This document shows, piece after piece, positions 1 through 13,395 of a stretch of DNA of 64,000 nucleotides (position 1 is the stretch's first letter; each line of letters opens with the position of its first letter). The notes beneath the pieces were generated by a model. That model searched no databases. It was given only the letters and a program-made list of their open reading frames with translations, and had not been told where the DNA came from. Source of the DNA: Prostheceraeus crozeri (taxonomy: Eukaryota; Platyhelminthes; Polycladida; Euryleptidae); the NCBI GenBank assembly GCA_907163375.1, contig CAJQUW010001126.1, positions 1 to 64,000 of the forward strand, in the 5' to 3' direction. Position numbers and translations under genes: made by a program.

Positions 1-3000
1 AAATTCCAGGACCATTTGAGAACATTTTCAAATTCCTATGAATTATCCTCAAAAGTACTTTGATGATCTTTTTTAATCATGTGTTCGGAAATGTTCAGGT
101 GTTACATTAGTGAAGGAATTCGTCATCACATTAACATTGAGTCTTCTTTTCACTTCAAGCATACCCTCATTGGCATTATTGTTTGTGTATAATGTTTGTC
201 CAATATTTTTTTGACCAATAAACGAGTGTGATTATAAATGTCAAACAATGTTACGTTGGTTTCTTTTAATGATAGCGTTCAGCTAATGGATAATTCAAGT
301 CGGAGTAATAGTCTAAATCATTGTAAGCATTGACCATGGCTTAAAGCAATGATATCAATGGCAAATTGTTTAGTACATATGAAATGTTGAGGAAGATTGA
401 GTGTGTTTTACCTATTATAAATCTTTAACGCTAAGTCAGCGTTGAGCGTCTTAAAACACGCAATGTGTCTATGGTCATGATACGGTTGGTTCATCCAAAG
501 GCGCTGGCAGAAAGCTATTGGAATCGAGATTTTCTAAAGCTAATTGCTATGCTTGAGAAAATAATAAAGCTAGCCGAAGTTCTTTCGAACGAGGCACAAA
601 ATTGTAAATTTTGAAATATTCGGCGTACCTGCCTCTTCTTGATCGAAAAGTTTATGTATATAATGGAGTATCCGGAGTATACTTATGTCGACGCGCGTGG
701 TGCATTCTATCTCCGGTCTTGATTAACTTTCAGATTCATATAGGCCTACTAGATATCACTAGCTCTTAACCTGTAGCTTAACCCATTTTTACGGGCATGT
801 CTTTTCTTACACCGTATATGCATTCTGTTTTGACATGTAGGGCCATAGGCTAAAGCGGTGGATTTCCTAAACCTATCTTAAAGTTAGGGAATAGCTTGCT
901 TTGATTCTGGTAATTTATTGTACGCAAGGGCCTATATAGTACTCATTGCATTTCTTTATCGCGTGAATCGAACCTGCTTTTTCAACGCAGCTTTTTTTGT
1001 ACCGAATATATATTTGATAGTTCTATAATATCAACCGGAAAAGGCGATCTGATAGTATCAACCCTATGGTCATTAAGTTCTCGCTTAATTCATGAATATA
1101 AATTTGCTTCGATATGTAAGATTCGATTTATTATTATATACAAAACAAAAATGTTTAAGATGAAATTTTATCAGCATTACACAGTAGACCTACTGTCATT
1201 TACAGAGCTTTTATACCGTCGTATTTGGAAAAAAAATTACCGTCGGTCGGGTTATTCGGACCACCACTCTGTACTTGGGCCCCTTTGAAAATATTTTGTT
1301 GTTTTCCTTTGTATCTTGAATCAATAGAACTTATTTATGCCCCCAATTCAATTTTTTTTATACAGAAGTAATGGTTGGGTTTGTATGCATGTTCTCTGAT
1401 TATTCAACGAAGAATAGTCTTCTAATGGGTGGTTCATTTTGGTTACTTCATTCGAGCAAAAAATAACAATTCAAAATGGTGGTTTACCTAGATGAAAAAA
1501 AATATTTAGAGGTTAGAAACCCAGACTTGCAGGAGAGATGGCATTCATGATTATATTTTCATAATTTGATGTCATTTATTAATATGTCGTGCATCATAAG
1601 TAGGTACTATATGATTTATTCAGATTTTGAAATTTTTCAAAAAAATGGGGTTACTTGGACCCACCCGTATTCATGGGCAACTTGGGCACATTTTGTTGCA
1701 ATTAATTTACGTTAAAGCCTAATGTATATCACGTTTGTGATCTATGTGTTTATACCAATGGCTATAAATTAATACGGGTATCTCATTATCAATACATGTA
1801 GGTCTATAACCCTGCTAGGAATTCCATAAATTATGGTATTTTTTGGGATATCCTAAAATCAGGATTTTCGAATGCTTAAGTCAACAGATCCTTGGTTACA
1901 AGTCCATTTCTGTTGTTACTTTCCACTCACGTGACTCTCTCGATACTGATTGATCTGATTGAGAATACATATAACATAATGTCTGCAATATCAAACATTT
2001 TTATAGTTTTTTTTGTATTTTTTCCTGAGTTTCGAGTACTTCGGATTTTGGAGGTTAAATTGAAACAATTAAAATTGATCTCTACAAAACGGGCGTCTTC
2101 ACTTATAGTACCGTCCGCGTACGTATGCATACGATGCCGTCTTATTAGTTCTAGTTGGGTTGTCATGTATACCTTTGTATCTACCGGTACCTAGCGTAAT
2201 TAGGCCTATTGCTTAGTAAAAATAATGTTTCTGAAATAAAACTTATCTTCTATAGGTGCACAGATATTAACGGATCCTAGAATAGGCTAGATGAACAGAA
2301 TTCATTTTTACTGCATAAAATGTGTGATTTCGTATCTTTTCCATGATATAGGCCAAGTTACACAAACGTCTCATCTAATTCGACCACCCACTTTCTAAAA
2401 AAAATACTGTTTGAGACTCAAATTGTAGAAAAGCTGCTTTGCGATAAAGTCTGAATGTCCTTGGACCTTTGAGACGACGGGGAAAATTTTTTAATAATTA
2501 GTTAGGAGGGACAAACTTTCAATAATGAAAAATGGCCAAGTAAACCCCGATGACGGTATTTTATATCTTTTCCAGAGAAGAGCCAAGAGGTCTTCGTATA
2601 ATACCCCAAAAAAGAAGATATTTTGCTGAACAGTTAATAATTCTGATAAACATTCAGCGTCTGTATATCAATCGTTTTTTAATAAGTCGAGCTGCTATTG
2701 CCGATAAAAATAATGATTTGCTAGGTCTAAATTTTCGTTATCAGTTCATTTAGGAGCAAATCCTTTAGTCCCTAAAACTTGATATTAGAAGCTTTTAGAA
2801 AATGCATCATTTTCTAACAAACTTACTATAGAACACATTTCACTAAGAAACCTTATATTTTACTAAACCTTCATCAATACTTCCAGAAAATTGATTGTTT
2901 CATATGACATTGAAATATCGAACAGGAAAATGGATATATTTATATCTCGTCTGAAAATTTGGCAAACTCAAATAATTAAAAACGCTTTAATGAGGGACAA

Positions 3001-3084
3001 TAGTTAAAACGAGACAAAACTTTATGAAAAACATGCCATGATATTTAATGAATGCCCGTCTAAATTTCAATAACTTACTAATTG
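1..3084. other. Intergenic, no recognised feature
   Basis: AT-rich sequence with only short ORFs of 60-100 codons. None shows a domain or motif that I recognise, and I see no tandem repeat, inverted-repeat element or RNA gene. Confidence 0.5.
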
Positions 3085-3262
3085 CAAATCTCCAATTGAC
3101 CCGGCCATGGCTGCAACTTTCAAATAGGGAGTTGTGTCGATGCGTTGAGAAGAGATGTGAACTAGGCCTGCTGATGAGTCTTGATATTGGAGGAAATAGC
3201 TGCTATTAGGTCTGTTCCCGGCTTTTCAACTGAGGATGCTACTCAATATTTAATTATTCTAT
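3085..3262 (+). repeat. Dispersed repeat, copy 1
   Basis: This stretch is clearly related to 26262-26420 and, in its last third, to 26056-26152. The shared landmarks are CATGGCTGCAACTT, a GGAG(T/C)T(A/G)TGTCGATG block, GGTCTGTTCCC and TTTTCAACTGAGGATGC. The copies are diverged, so the family is old. I see no coding capacity and no convincing tRNA-type promoter, so the class is unresolved. Confidence 0.6.
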
Positions 3263-5277
3263 CTACACAAACGTAGCCATTCTTGAAAGAAAAAGGCGTT
3301 ACAGAAATTCTGTACAAATGAATTTTAGGATTTTCAGAATATTATTAATAACACTCTTTGATGATCTATTTTCGTACCATCTGGCTCAGAATGACACCGT
3401 TTCGAAGAGGGCACTTTGGCGTTCCTATGCGTTCCACAACAAAGGCAGGTAGGAACTCCGTTCTCAAGCGTCCCCCTCCGACGAAAGCCCTGGTTTGCAC
3501 AGATAAAGTGATTTCAAAATTCAAACTCCTTTCGACTTCAAAATACAAATTCAAATATAAGATTTGGTGCAAGTATTTGGTTGTTACCTAGTTAGGGAGT
3601 TTGTCTAGCAACTTCCAGCATTTTTCCTCTACACGAACAACCGGTAAAACCGGAAAATACCGATGTTCCTCTCGAAAAATGATTAGAGTTATCATAAAAA
3701 TGACGGTTTTCTACATTGGATAATGAGTTTTGTACAGTTCTACAAACCGGTCAAATAGTTATTCTACTAATCATATCTGAGTTTTAACACACAGCTTCCT
3801 CAACACGACCGGAGATACAGTTATTATGCAAGAGAATCCAGCCAGAGATATATGTGCACCGTTAAGTTAAGTCCAGAGGATGAACATGAATGCAAGGAAA
3901 TATATCAAAATATTTTCATACAATTTAATTCAGAGCGAATACCAAGGTTGGTTGATCGTGTGAAGAGCATAGCATTATTCTAGTGATAAATTTACATTAA
4001 TTCCAGCGAAGATCATTTTTCCGCTTTGGTATGCTACAGAAAATCACTGCTTGTTTTTGATTGGTATTTGGTGATCCCAATGAAATTGAATTATTTTTTA
4101 ATGAGAATGAATGTTTCCCATGAGCGTATTTTTTTGTGCAGGACTGGTCTCAATTTTGTATTGCGCTATATCATAGGGTTTTGTGGTTAATGTGCTGTAG
4201 GAACGTTTGGTGTCTACTACCTTCTGTATTTCCAGAGTTGTTTGTACTTTATCAATTTTGTATTCTGACTATTGTTGTTGTTTGAAACCAGTCCCTGAAA
4301 TGGCTTAGGGTCTTCAGCAATTACATTTGTAATTTACTAGTTATCGATTCTGCTGAATTATATTGAAGACAAGGCCTGCAGCTTTGTATTATGAAAGGAG
4401 TAATCACGTCCATGGCATTCACTTAAAGCCTGGAACAGTTCACGTTTATTTTCACAACCGCAACCTATCATCTTTAGTATCCACTTTTTGTTTACTGAAA
4501 ATGCTCCTTTAATACATGACATAGTGGTTGGGAATCTCAGCAATGCTGATGTGGACATCTACCCCAACATCAGACAGGCCTCATCCTGGTTGGATGTCGT
4601 CTCTCCAATTCTCCAAAATCTCCTCAGAATCAGAGAGACCGTTTAGATGCGCGTCAGACATCCGAAGGCGCATCCTCTTGTGCACCATCTCCGAGGAATG
4701 GTTGGAAGAACTGACAATCGTGGCAAAAAACAGTGGAAGATACAAAGACATGTGAAATTTGGAAATCAAGGATATCTGTTGATCAGCACAAAATATCAAT
4801 GGTAGCTCCTATCCTTCGAAGTAGAAATCATTCGATGTCTTTGTCGAGTACTAGAAACGGGATCAGGACAAATAAGTGTGCGATACAAAGTTTAACATAC
4901 TAAAATAAGCAAGTTTTGAAATCTTTGAATACCGGTATTACACAGTATTTCATGATGGTCGTTAATTACACAGAAGTGTTTCAGTTTTCCAACCGAATTT
5001 TTTTACTGAGCGGCTCATGAGGGCAAATCCGAGAACGGCTCGTCTGTCAATCGTATGTCGCTTGAGTGATATCTGATAGGTGAGACACCATAATCTACAA
5101 GCAACATTGTGGAAAAAAGAAAAGGGATGCTTGCGGGGAATTTGAATTCAAGAATAGTTTTGCAGTTAGCGTATAATTATTTTCAAGAAACTGAAGCTAG
5201 CAGTATATCTGGAAGTAAGATTTTTAGAAATAATTTTTTCAATCCGGATTTTCACTTGCCTGATGAAAAATGATCTA
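3263..5277. other. Intergenic, no firm feature
   Basis: Only short ORFs. Two minus-strand reading frames around 4358-4799 faintly resemble the C-terminal dimerisation region of hAT transposases, but too weakly for a call. Confidence 0.4.
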
Positions 5278-5927
5278 CGGAATTTGTTCATCACATCAGC
5301 TTTCAAAAATTCCTCTCGGGATCAGGATTAAAATCTTTAATAAAAAAATTCACTGAGAGATTAACTGATGCTTTCATGATCATATTCACGATTTTGTTCA
5401 TACCAAAAAAACGACGGATTCCTTTTCCAAGAGCCATTCGAGAATTTGTTCAACACACTTGGAGTCCCTCCCAGCCCTACAATACTCGCTACTATAGCAT
5501 AAACATAAAAGAAACCAACGACATTGTCATTTTTTCACTTATTGCTACTTCCCGACGCCAAACAACACTTTGTTCGCACCAAACAACCACGAATTCCCAT
5601 TATAAGAATTATTCCAGAATTTGTTCACTATATTTGGACACCCTCACAGCCCTGCAAGCCCTAGTTACTTCTTGTTCGTAGTCAGGAAGTGTCAGTAAGC
5701 GAAAAATGACAATGTCGTCTTGCAGGGCTGCGAGGTAGTCCCAATGTGATGAACAAATTTTGGAATTGTTCTTAGAATAGGAATGCGTGGTTGTTTGGTG
5801 TGAACAAAATCGTAAATATGATCAGGAAAGCATCAGTTAATCTCTCCGTGCATTTTTTGATTAAAATTTAAAATTTTACTCATCCGAGAGGAACTTTTGA
5901 AAACTGATGTGATGAACAAATTTCTTG
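5278..5927. mobile_element. Foldback (inverted-repeat) element
   Basis: The left arm begins with AATTTGTTCATCACATCAG. The right end is its reverse complement (CTGATGTGATGAACAAATTT) at about 5902-5925. The arms continue to match inwards for over 200 bases, including the GAGAGATTAACTGATGCTTTC block and the CGATTTTGTTCA.ACCAAA block. A third partial copy of the arm, in the left-arm orientation, lies at about 5575-5680, so the left half carries an internal duplication. There is no transposase ORF. Arm divergence suggests an old insertion. Confidence 0.7.
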
Positions 5928-6130
5928 ACACTTCATTTTGATTTTCATATCTTGATGTACTTGTGTAGGGAAGCAACTCACACTCAATGTAGAGATGCGT
6001 CGTGACTTACACACGCACATGTACATTGTACATTGATCGCACTTTTTTATTTTGTCGACCCCCTCCGCGCCGAAAAGCTGGATCCGCCTCTGACTAAGAT
6101 GCGAGTCAATCTTTGACAACATATTTACTG

Positions 6131-7991
6131 CAGGCCTGTGATTGCTCCTCAAATTCCTCAAAAATTTTTTCCACTCAAATCCTCAAAAATTCCTCAAATA
6201 TAGCTAAACTAAAAGAAATTCTTCAAATGTGACACATTTTAGACTAAATGTCGGACAATGTCTTGTTTTTTAGCGAATGGTGATTATCTGTAAACTTCCA
6301 ATCAAGAGGCTAAGATAGAATCATATAACATGTATCCTACACCCTGACTGCTAAACATGAATCAATCATGATTTATACTTTGATTTTGTTTCACGTCGTT
6401 TTAATTTCTGGAAGCTACAGGGTTGCAAATGTTCAGGTTCGTCCGAACATATTTTGTTATGCAGAGAAGTTGTCTGAAGTTATTGTCTGCCGAACTCTTT
6501 AGTGCAGCACTTTCACGTGTTTAATGCGTGAAAACACTGCGATCAGTATACCGAAATTGTATATTGAACACTACAAGCAATTTTTTTCTTCAAACTTCAT
6601 AATTTTGCGTAGAATTCCAACAGTAAAATGCTTATTCAATTATTTTCATTAATTTTCTGAACCGGTTTCACCGCCTTCATTATATGTTTCTGCGACTATA
6701 TGCTGCCAAATGCATGCCTGTACTTCTTAAAGAACTTTAGGCTATCGATCCTCTATATCCATTATGTGTATAACGTGTAGCTATCCCATCCCACTTGGAT
6801 TTCAGTGCTCTTATCAACTGAAGCTTTTGAAGCATTCTCTTCCATTTTATTTCCGCTGAACATGAACGCATGTGACGGGGTAAAGCGGATGGTCTCCAAA
6901 TTTAGTGTCTATCTGCCTGGTCACTAGCGTGCGGAGGTTGGAAGCTTATGAGGCTTGCTATTCCATGAGTCTGTTTGCTGCTACATTTTTCAGGGTCTGA
7001 CGACCGACATTTATCCTGGATGAGTTATCCACTTATAGATCGTTTTCATAATTTGCTGAACACAGCTTGGTGTGAAATTAATGCACAGATTGTCTATCGT
7101 TGTATGCGAACTTGGATTAATTAAGACATTCATCAAACCACATAGTACTGGGTTGGCAGATTTTCAACCTGGGTCTACTGCAAGATGTGGTTGTCAATAT
7201 CTTCTGCGGAACTTCATGGGAATAGAGGTGATAATCTTTCACTCTTTGCTTAGATGAGACCAACCACTCAGCTGGCAAGCCTGTTCCTAGCAGTTTTTTT
7301 GTGTCGTATGAGAGAATTCATGTTTCATTTAAATGTAGATCGGAGCGATGTGATCAAAAGGCTAACAGATAAACAAGGGCCACCAAAACTTGTGCAGTAT
7401 AAAGGTAATATTAATAAATTAGTGTGAAATGTGGCGTATCCTTCATAATAAATAACTACCGACTTTTTAACCACAAGCATTCCGTCAACGATTTTAAGCT
7501 TTCTATGCTTACGGGTTGCTCTCCTCCCAAATTTGTCTAAAATCCGTAAAAATTAATCGTCACTAAACCCCAGATGCATGTAGTTGAGGATATTTCCTAC
7601 ATTAAAAAAAATTCAGTATACAAATCTGACAGGCATCATTGAATTGGAGACGATAGCGTGAAGCAGAGCGATATCAACATCTTGATCTGACATCCTCTGC
7701 TCGTCACATTCTAAGCAGATAGTACTTGAGGTAACAAATTAATTTCGCAACAACGCGGAAAGTAATTATGACCAGGCCAATATCCTTTTGTAATACATAT
7801 AACTACAAAAAGTGTGGAGTGTGGTCAACTCTGGGGTTGCCTTCTTTCTGACTTTTTTTCATGAAGTTTGGCCCAAAATCCCTGTTAAAATTTGGAGTTT
7901 TTCTTGCAATTATTATATTAGGCTCCGTTTACATTCCTCAAATTTTTCAAAAAAATTCCTCAATTTTTCTAATAAGCTAATCACAGGCCTG
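6131..7991. mobile_element. Non-autonomous DNA transposon, hAT-like ends
   Basis: The left end reads CAGGCCTGTGATT and the right end AATCACAGGCCTG, a perfect 13-bp inverted repeat. The subterminal regions on both sides are rich in TCCTCAAA-type runs. The element is flanked on both sides by TTACTG (6125-6130 and 7992-7997), which I read as a 6-bp target-site duplication. The CAGG start is usual for hAT elements. Most hATs make 8-bp duplications, although subgroups with shorter ones are described. The 1.86-kb interior has only short ORFs and no recognisable transposase. Confidence 0.65.
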
Positions 7992-7997
7992 TTACTG

Positions 7998-10932
7998 TCA
8001 TTTTAGTGTTATTGAAGTCTCTTTAGCTAGGAAACAAGTTTGCTTCGAACATAATTTCTCCAGCTAATAAATTAAGGAGACGAGGAAAAGGAGAAAGTCC
8101 GAGAACATGACCAAGCAAGACGAAGCAAGAAAAAGGTGCGTGTCGATACATAGGCCTATTCTAATTCCTGATTCTTGTTGCATTGAGTAATTGTTTTTGG
8201 AGCTGAAACAGGTGAGCCGTGGTAACATGGCCATCAGAAGAAAATTGCATGGGCTCTGTGTTGTAGCAGGATTTAGTGTGTTCTCACCTGAATTATGTTA
8301 GTCATCCTGTGTCCTAGCTCTAATTGGTTTGAATTCCTTTTCAAATACCTTCATGAGATCGAATAAGTTGCGAATGTCATCTCGGTCAGTCACTTGTCTC
8401 TCGGTCAATCTGGATGCTTTCACAGAGAAATGACTTCCAGCCTACATAGCAGTCGGCTAGTTGCTCGCATTTCCTATTTTCGGGTAAATTCGAAGTTGAG
8501 TGGGTGTTCCCGAATAGCCGGCGATGGATTATACTATGTCCAAGATCAATTTGGTATCGAGATGAAAGCGGCAATGAAATACATGTGAGAGATGCGGCTG
8601 AACCTGGAGATTACGGGTATCTAGAAGAAGTCATTTCATGACATATCCTGGAATCTTGTGAAACATAGCATAGGCCTACTGTCCTGAAATCTATCATTTC
8701 AGTTCCCTTCCTTAAAATAGGCCCTACTACGTAATCTTCTACAGACATGATTTTTCGGGTCAAAGTATGTGGCTCCCTTGTTCCGAAAAATCATGCGATA
8801 AGTTCGCTGAGATTTTAATCGTTACTTCGAAAAATTCAGTGTGTATAACTCGGGAAAAATCAGGGAATTTTAAAATTGGGAGCAGTAAAGATTAAATGTA
8901 TCTATGACTGATGACAAAATATACAAAATTGCCTACTGTACAACAAGAAAAAGTAGAAATTCCATGTTTTTGATATAAGCATCACTTTTTATATCGTTTG
9001 AAGATTTGATCAATAAGTGCAAATTCGCTAGAAAAGTATGGTCATTGGTCAAGCATTTATAATTTTAATTTTGAAACATTGTACGTCTGCTTCACTAATT
9101 TTCAGCAATTTGTATAGACAAGGAGGCCAGCTTTGCTTTTATTTGCTTTCTTAGTTTGCTGCTGCGCTTTTCTCCAAAGCTGCGACCAGATCCACTCTGA
9201 TGGGTGGGGAAAGCTGCTTTGAAAATGTCCAGACGGAATGTGCGTACGCAGCCGAGGAAATCTGGATCCTTGGCATTAGGACGGATGCTTCGTTTTCTCA
9301 TCCGACCCACGCCATTGATGTGAGTTTGATCAGATTGATCGGCCAATGGGCGAGTTGCCTCTGGAGATTATTCAGCAGGTTCAGGACTCCCACGCTTGCG
9401 CGTTCATAGATAGTAGTTGGCTGATTAGGACTCTGATGACAGTCTGAAATCTGAAATGCTACGAAACTCACGTAAATTCATCGCGGATAAATGGATGTTC
9501 ATTGTTCACAGAAGGTATTGAACTGAAGACAGGGCGATGACAAGATACCTGAAATTCTAGATTTCTTGGTCATGCTGATGCATCTCAGATGCACAAAGCT
9601 CTTGAGGGATTGGTCGATGGCCTGGACAATTCTAGACTCCTGCAGGTGGTAATGGATGGTCCAAATGTCGATATCGCAACTTCTGGTAAGGCATCCACCT
9701 GTCACCGCTACCTAGCACCCGCACATATGCTTCTTTTACCAACCTTTTCAATTCGCATTTTGATTAGTCTACATAGATAAGGTCTACGGTACTTAATAAC
9801 CAAAATAATTATCACCTAAAAAGTCAAATCCTACCTGCCTAACGCTTTATTGCATTTCCAAATTCTACAGATGTTCCTTCTTCATCTGTGATTTCATGTA
9901 CATCGCATATAAGAGTATGGCAGTATATTTGGCATCAGGAGTTCGATTCTCCGCTCAAAGTGTTAAAGTGAGCCTGGGGGATGCTAATGCTGACCGTTCT
10001 AATATGTGCTTTTCATTGCTAATGTGTTCAAAGTAGTGAGATAATCCAAAATACTCGAAACTAAAGAAACATCTCATTGTTGAAATGCTTTTCTGTGGTT
10101 TTATCGATGTAGAAAGTGTTTGGGACTATCATAGCTTCATCACATCATTCATCGGAAATTTTGATTCAAGTGGAGAACATCTTATAGCAGGATTTGGTAA
10201 GTGATGAACATTTATATAATGCGTCTTAATGAAAAGTACATTCAATGAAGGCTGAACTACGTTGCGTGACAGAAACATGCACTGATGTTTTAATAAAACT
10301 ACAATTAAGACTGAACTGTGATGCGTGACAGAAAACACTTATCTAATCAATAGCCGCTGTTAAATATTTAAGTCGATCTTGATCTCAAACAGATTTCTAC
10401 GTGTATGTGCCTTTTCTTGCATGAACATATGAAGATACCGTTCATCCTTTTGCACAGGATCAACGTTTGTTTAAGTTTGGACATCGTAGAATTGCAAATT
10501 TTGCTGTCGTTTTGATATAAGTCGTAGCTGCATGATGAAGCACCAAGAAAAAATCGTAAATTGTTGAAATGATTCGTTGTGGACGTAGCATGCGCAGTGT
10601 TGTTAAAGAGTCAATGTTTGAATGTATCATGTAGGCTAGCTGATTGGAATTGGTGGGCGCGTTGGTGTGAAGAAGCAAAGTTGTAAGGATCTGGATGACC
10701 AAATTTCAGAAGACAAGTGATAGTCACAGATTGAATCTGATCATTCCAGCGAAGAGAAATCGGTTTCAGATAGTTTCGCGTCTAGCAAAAGGCTGGAGAT
10801 TTGCTGTTGGTATCAACTGTTGCTTTAGAGCTGCATATCAACGTCTGAAAGAAGCGGGATTTAAATCCTACAGACTGTACGCATACCTCTCAATAGCTTT
10901 TTGAATTTTAATGAATTTAATTGGACATTTTC
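7998..10932. other. Intergenic, no recognised feature
   Basis: Short ORFs only. A tRNA T-arm-like GGAGTTCGATTCTCC occurs near 9945, but no cloverleaf can be built around it. Confidence 0.45.
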
Positions 10933-10953
10933 TAGTCCGGGAGTTAGCGTGAG
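10933..10953 (+). repeat. Orphan terminus of the palindromic element
   Basis: TAGTCCGGGAGTTAGCGTGA matches the outer end of the palindromic elements at 13.4, 53.7 and 55.5 kb with one difference, then homology stops. It is either a heavily truncated copy or a chance match. Confidence 0.4.
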
Positions 10954-12664
10954 GATGAATGAACACATTTCAGGTCACACATCGGAGGATAGTCAGTTAT
11001 CAACGATGAGGATCGATTTTCCTTCTCGTGTCCTTTCTTTGTCAAATTTTTGCATATAGTCATCGAAGACAGTGCTGATCATCCACGATCTTCTGTTCTT
11101 TGATGAAAAACCCTCCGTTATTGCTCTTTTTGATTACGTGGAGAGAGTCGATTTTGGAGTTTTCGATACCAAACGGCTATCCTCTTCTACATATAATCAA
11201 AGAAAGATCTTCTGTTCGCTTTGTAAGTGACAGGCAACTTTCTGATCCTAGAGAAACATCGACATTTTTCGAATAGGCTGATATCAAAGAGCCGTCCATG
11301 TTTGCCATTACCATTATAGTCATCTGCTGTTTGCTTTGTTTTCTTCCAATGCATTTGTTGACTTTTGATGCTAACATCGAATCTGAAAGCAATTGTGAAA
11401 GACAAAGGAGTTTCAACTTCGAAGGTGTTATAGACTTCTTGTAAATGTCATTCTTTTACAATAGTCTGTATGTCATCTTTCCACGTCGCAACAGAAGCCA
11501 ATGGAGCGGATCGGCATTCTCCATTCACGGGTCGGCATTCGATGTCATGCAGTGACTTGAAGCGTTGGAATCATCCGTCGTTGTACTTGAAATTGATCAC
11601 GCCGATTTTTGAAGCAAATTGATTGGTTTTCTCTCGATGGGTAGATGGGGATACTGCCTGTTATTGGGAATGCTTCTGATCTCTTCTGTCGAAGCCATTG
11701 CAATAAGCTTCATTCCACGTAAAAACTCCGGAAAATGAATTCTTTTGCGACTGGTCCCAAAAGTCGATCTTTCAATATGCGCGTTTATCTGATCGACCTC
11801 TGTAGGCCATGATTGAATGCTTGTCGTTTCACTCCATATTTCCTTTCGACATCACTTTTCTGCAAATCGTTCTTACAAAAATCTGGAATGATTTCTGCTT
11901 TACTACGAATATTCACCGGTGAAGATTGTAGTAGTTTCATTGCCTTGAGTAATTTAAACGTGAAATTGATCGATTGTAATCGTTCTTTGAGTCATCAAGC
12001 AGCAACTTTCCATTGTACATTTTCCTATCATGGCTTCAATCCATAACAATGCTCAGATGTCGACAAAATGTTCACATGACAGCAAAGCCAAAGAACTCAC
12101 CCTCAATATTTGAATACCACTCCACCCTCGCTCGCAGCTTCACACTTCTTTCGAAGGCTCACCGATATCAACAAATGAAACAAGTGACTCGGGAAGTAAA
12201 TAGTAATAGCGGAGGAATACAAAAGATCCACTTACGATTCATTCATCAGGTGTCCTACGTATTTTAAATTTAGACCTTTGCTCTCATCCTCATTCAATCT
12301 ACGTTAGCTCTTTTGAATAACACCTCTTAAGCAGTCACTTGAAAGCAGCATCAGTTTCCTTAGTCGGTTCGGTTTAGTGAAATGTTTGTGGGTAGGGCGG
12401 ATCACAATCGCTTCTACTGGTGCGTAGTTGTGTCCGCAATATGTAGTGAAGACATCGGGAATGTCATCATTTGAGAATACGGAGCCAAAGAAATTATCTG
12501 ACTTATCAACATGTTGTTCAGACTGACGATTTTTTTTCAAAAAGGATTGTATTGAATTTTGGCTATGAATTACTAGTTAAGCGATTGTCTAATTGATTGA
12601 GATAGGAAACTGTCGGTAAATGAAGCAGCCGACTAGTTAAGTACATGTATATGACAAGTTAAAA
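10954..12664. other. Intergenic, no recognised feature
   Basis: No domain, tandem repeat or terminal inverted repeat is recognised here. Confidence 0.45.
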
Positions 12665-13060
12665 GTGGGTTGCTGAAACTTAACAAAAGGGGAGAACTGC
12701 ATATATTTATGAGCACTGTATTTGTCTCGTAGTAGACCAATGATTCAGTGTAGAGCACCACTTTTCTGATTTAGGTGCTGGTTTGTCAGCTAAATTTGAC
12801 AAAAATCAGACTAGCGTTCATTGCATCTTTTGTAATTCCTGGAATAGTGATTATAAGTTTTTGTTCTGCTTAACTACCGATGGAAGGTTCTTGCTTTCTA
12901 TTTTCCTTGGAACTACCTTCATGACAGCTCCATCTTCTGTATCATTTATAACCGCCTGTTATGCAACATTCACGGATATTTCGTCTGCCTGCATTTCGCA
13001 TTTCAACCAACGATGGACCAAACTTTGTGGAGATTATAGCGTGATGATATTGATGGCTTC
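12665..13060. repeat. Diverged duplication, copy A
   Basis: This stretch matches 14525-14855 over most of its length; a further short match (GATGATATTGA and following) lies near 15190. Shared blocks include ATGATTCAGTGTAGAGCACC, CTAAATTTGACAAAAATCA, CATCTTCTGTATCATTTATA and CATTTCAACCAACGATGGAC. On the minus strand both copies show a similar peptide with a stop at the same place, so this may be decayed coding sequence or a non-coding repeat. It is not recognised. Confidence 0.6.
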
Positions 13061-13106
13061 AGCATGCCAGTTTTTAAATCTTCAGGCCATGCTTCGGGCA
13101 ATATCA

Positions 13107-13394
13107 TGTCCATGCACAAAGCTTTATATATTGGAAACAGCTTCTGTCCAATATAGATCTTTACCTAGCCAAGCTCTAAAAAGTGCAAAATTTTCATCAC
13201 AAGCATGTGAATGACTGTTCCAATCACTAAGTTACGAGTTCTAAACATTAATTTCAGACGATTTTGTATCCTTACGCAAAGTTTCAAGTAGTGGAAATAG
13301 TTTCCATCCAAGATAGCCATGTCTTCCAAGTCAAATTCCACAAATGTGAAATTTTAATCATAAATCCTGTAAATGACTAGTCATATCACTTACT
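13107..13394. repeat. Degenerate two-unit repeat of about 125-130 bp
   Basis: 13107-13232 and 13264-13394 align imperfectly: CAAAG.TT, a GGAAA.AG.TTC.(G/A)TCCAA block, AAATTTT.ATCA.AA and GTGAATGACTG / GTAAATGACTAG in the same order. The two units are old. Their function is unknown. Confidence 0.45.
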
Positions 13395-13395
13395 G

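Noticed and set aside
3155-3215. Hammerhead-ribozyme-like CTGATGA ... GGAAA pattern
   Set aside because: A stem I and a stem III can be drawn, but stem II does not pair and the core base pairs are wrong. The motif is not kept in the related repeat copy at 26.3 kb.
4358-4799. Possible hAT transposase C-terminus on the minus strand (KRMRLRMSDAHLNGL, GAFSVNKK)
   Set aside because: The resemblance is short and spread over two frames. It is too weak without a profile search.
9930-9970. tRNA T-arm-like GGAGTTCGATTCTCC
   Set aside because: No D-arm, anticodon arm or acceptor stem can be built around it.
12783-13214. 143-codon plus-strand ORF
   Set aside because: It lies in the duplicated repeat. 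The frame is not kept in the 14.5-kb copy, and the similar peptides are on the other strand.
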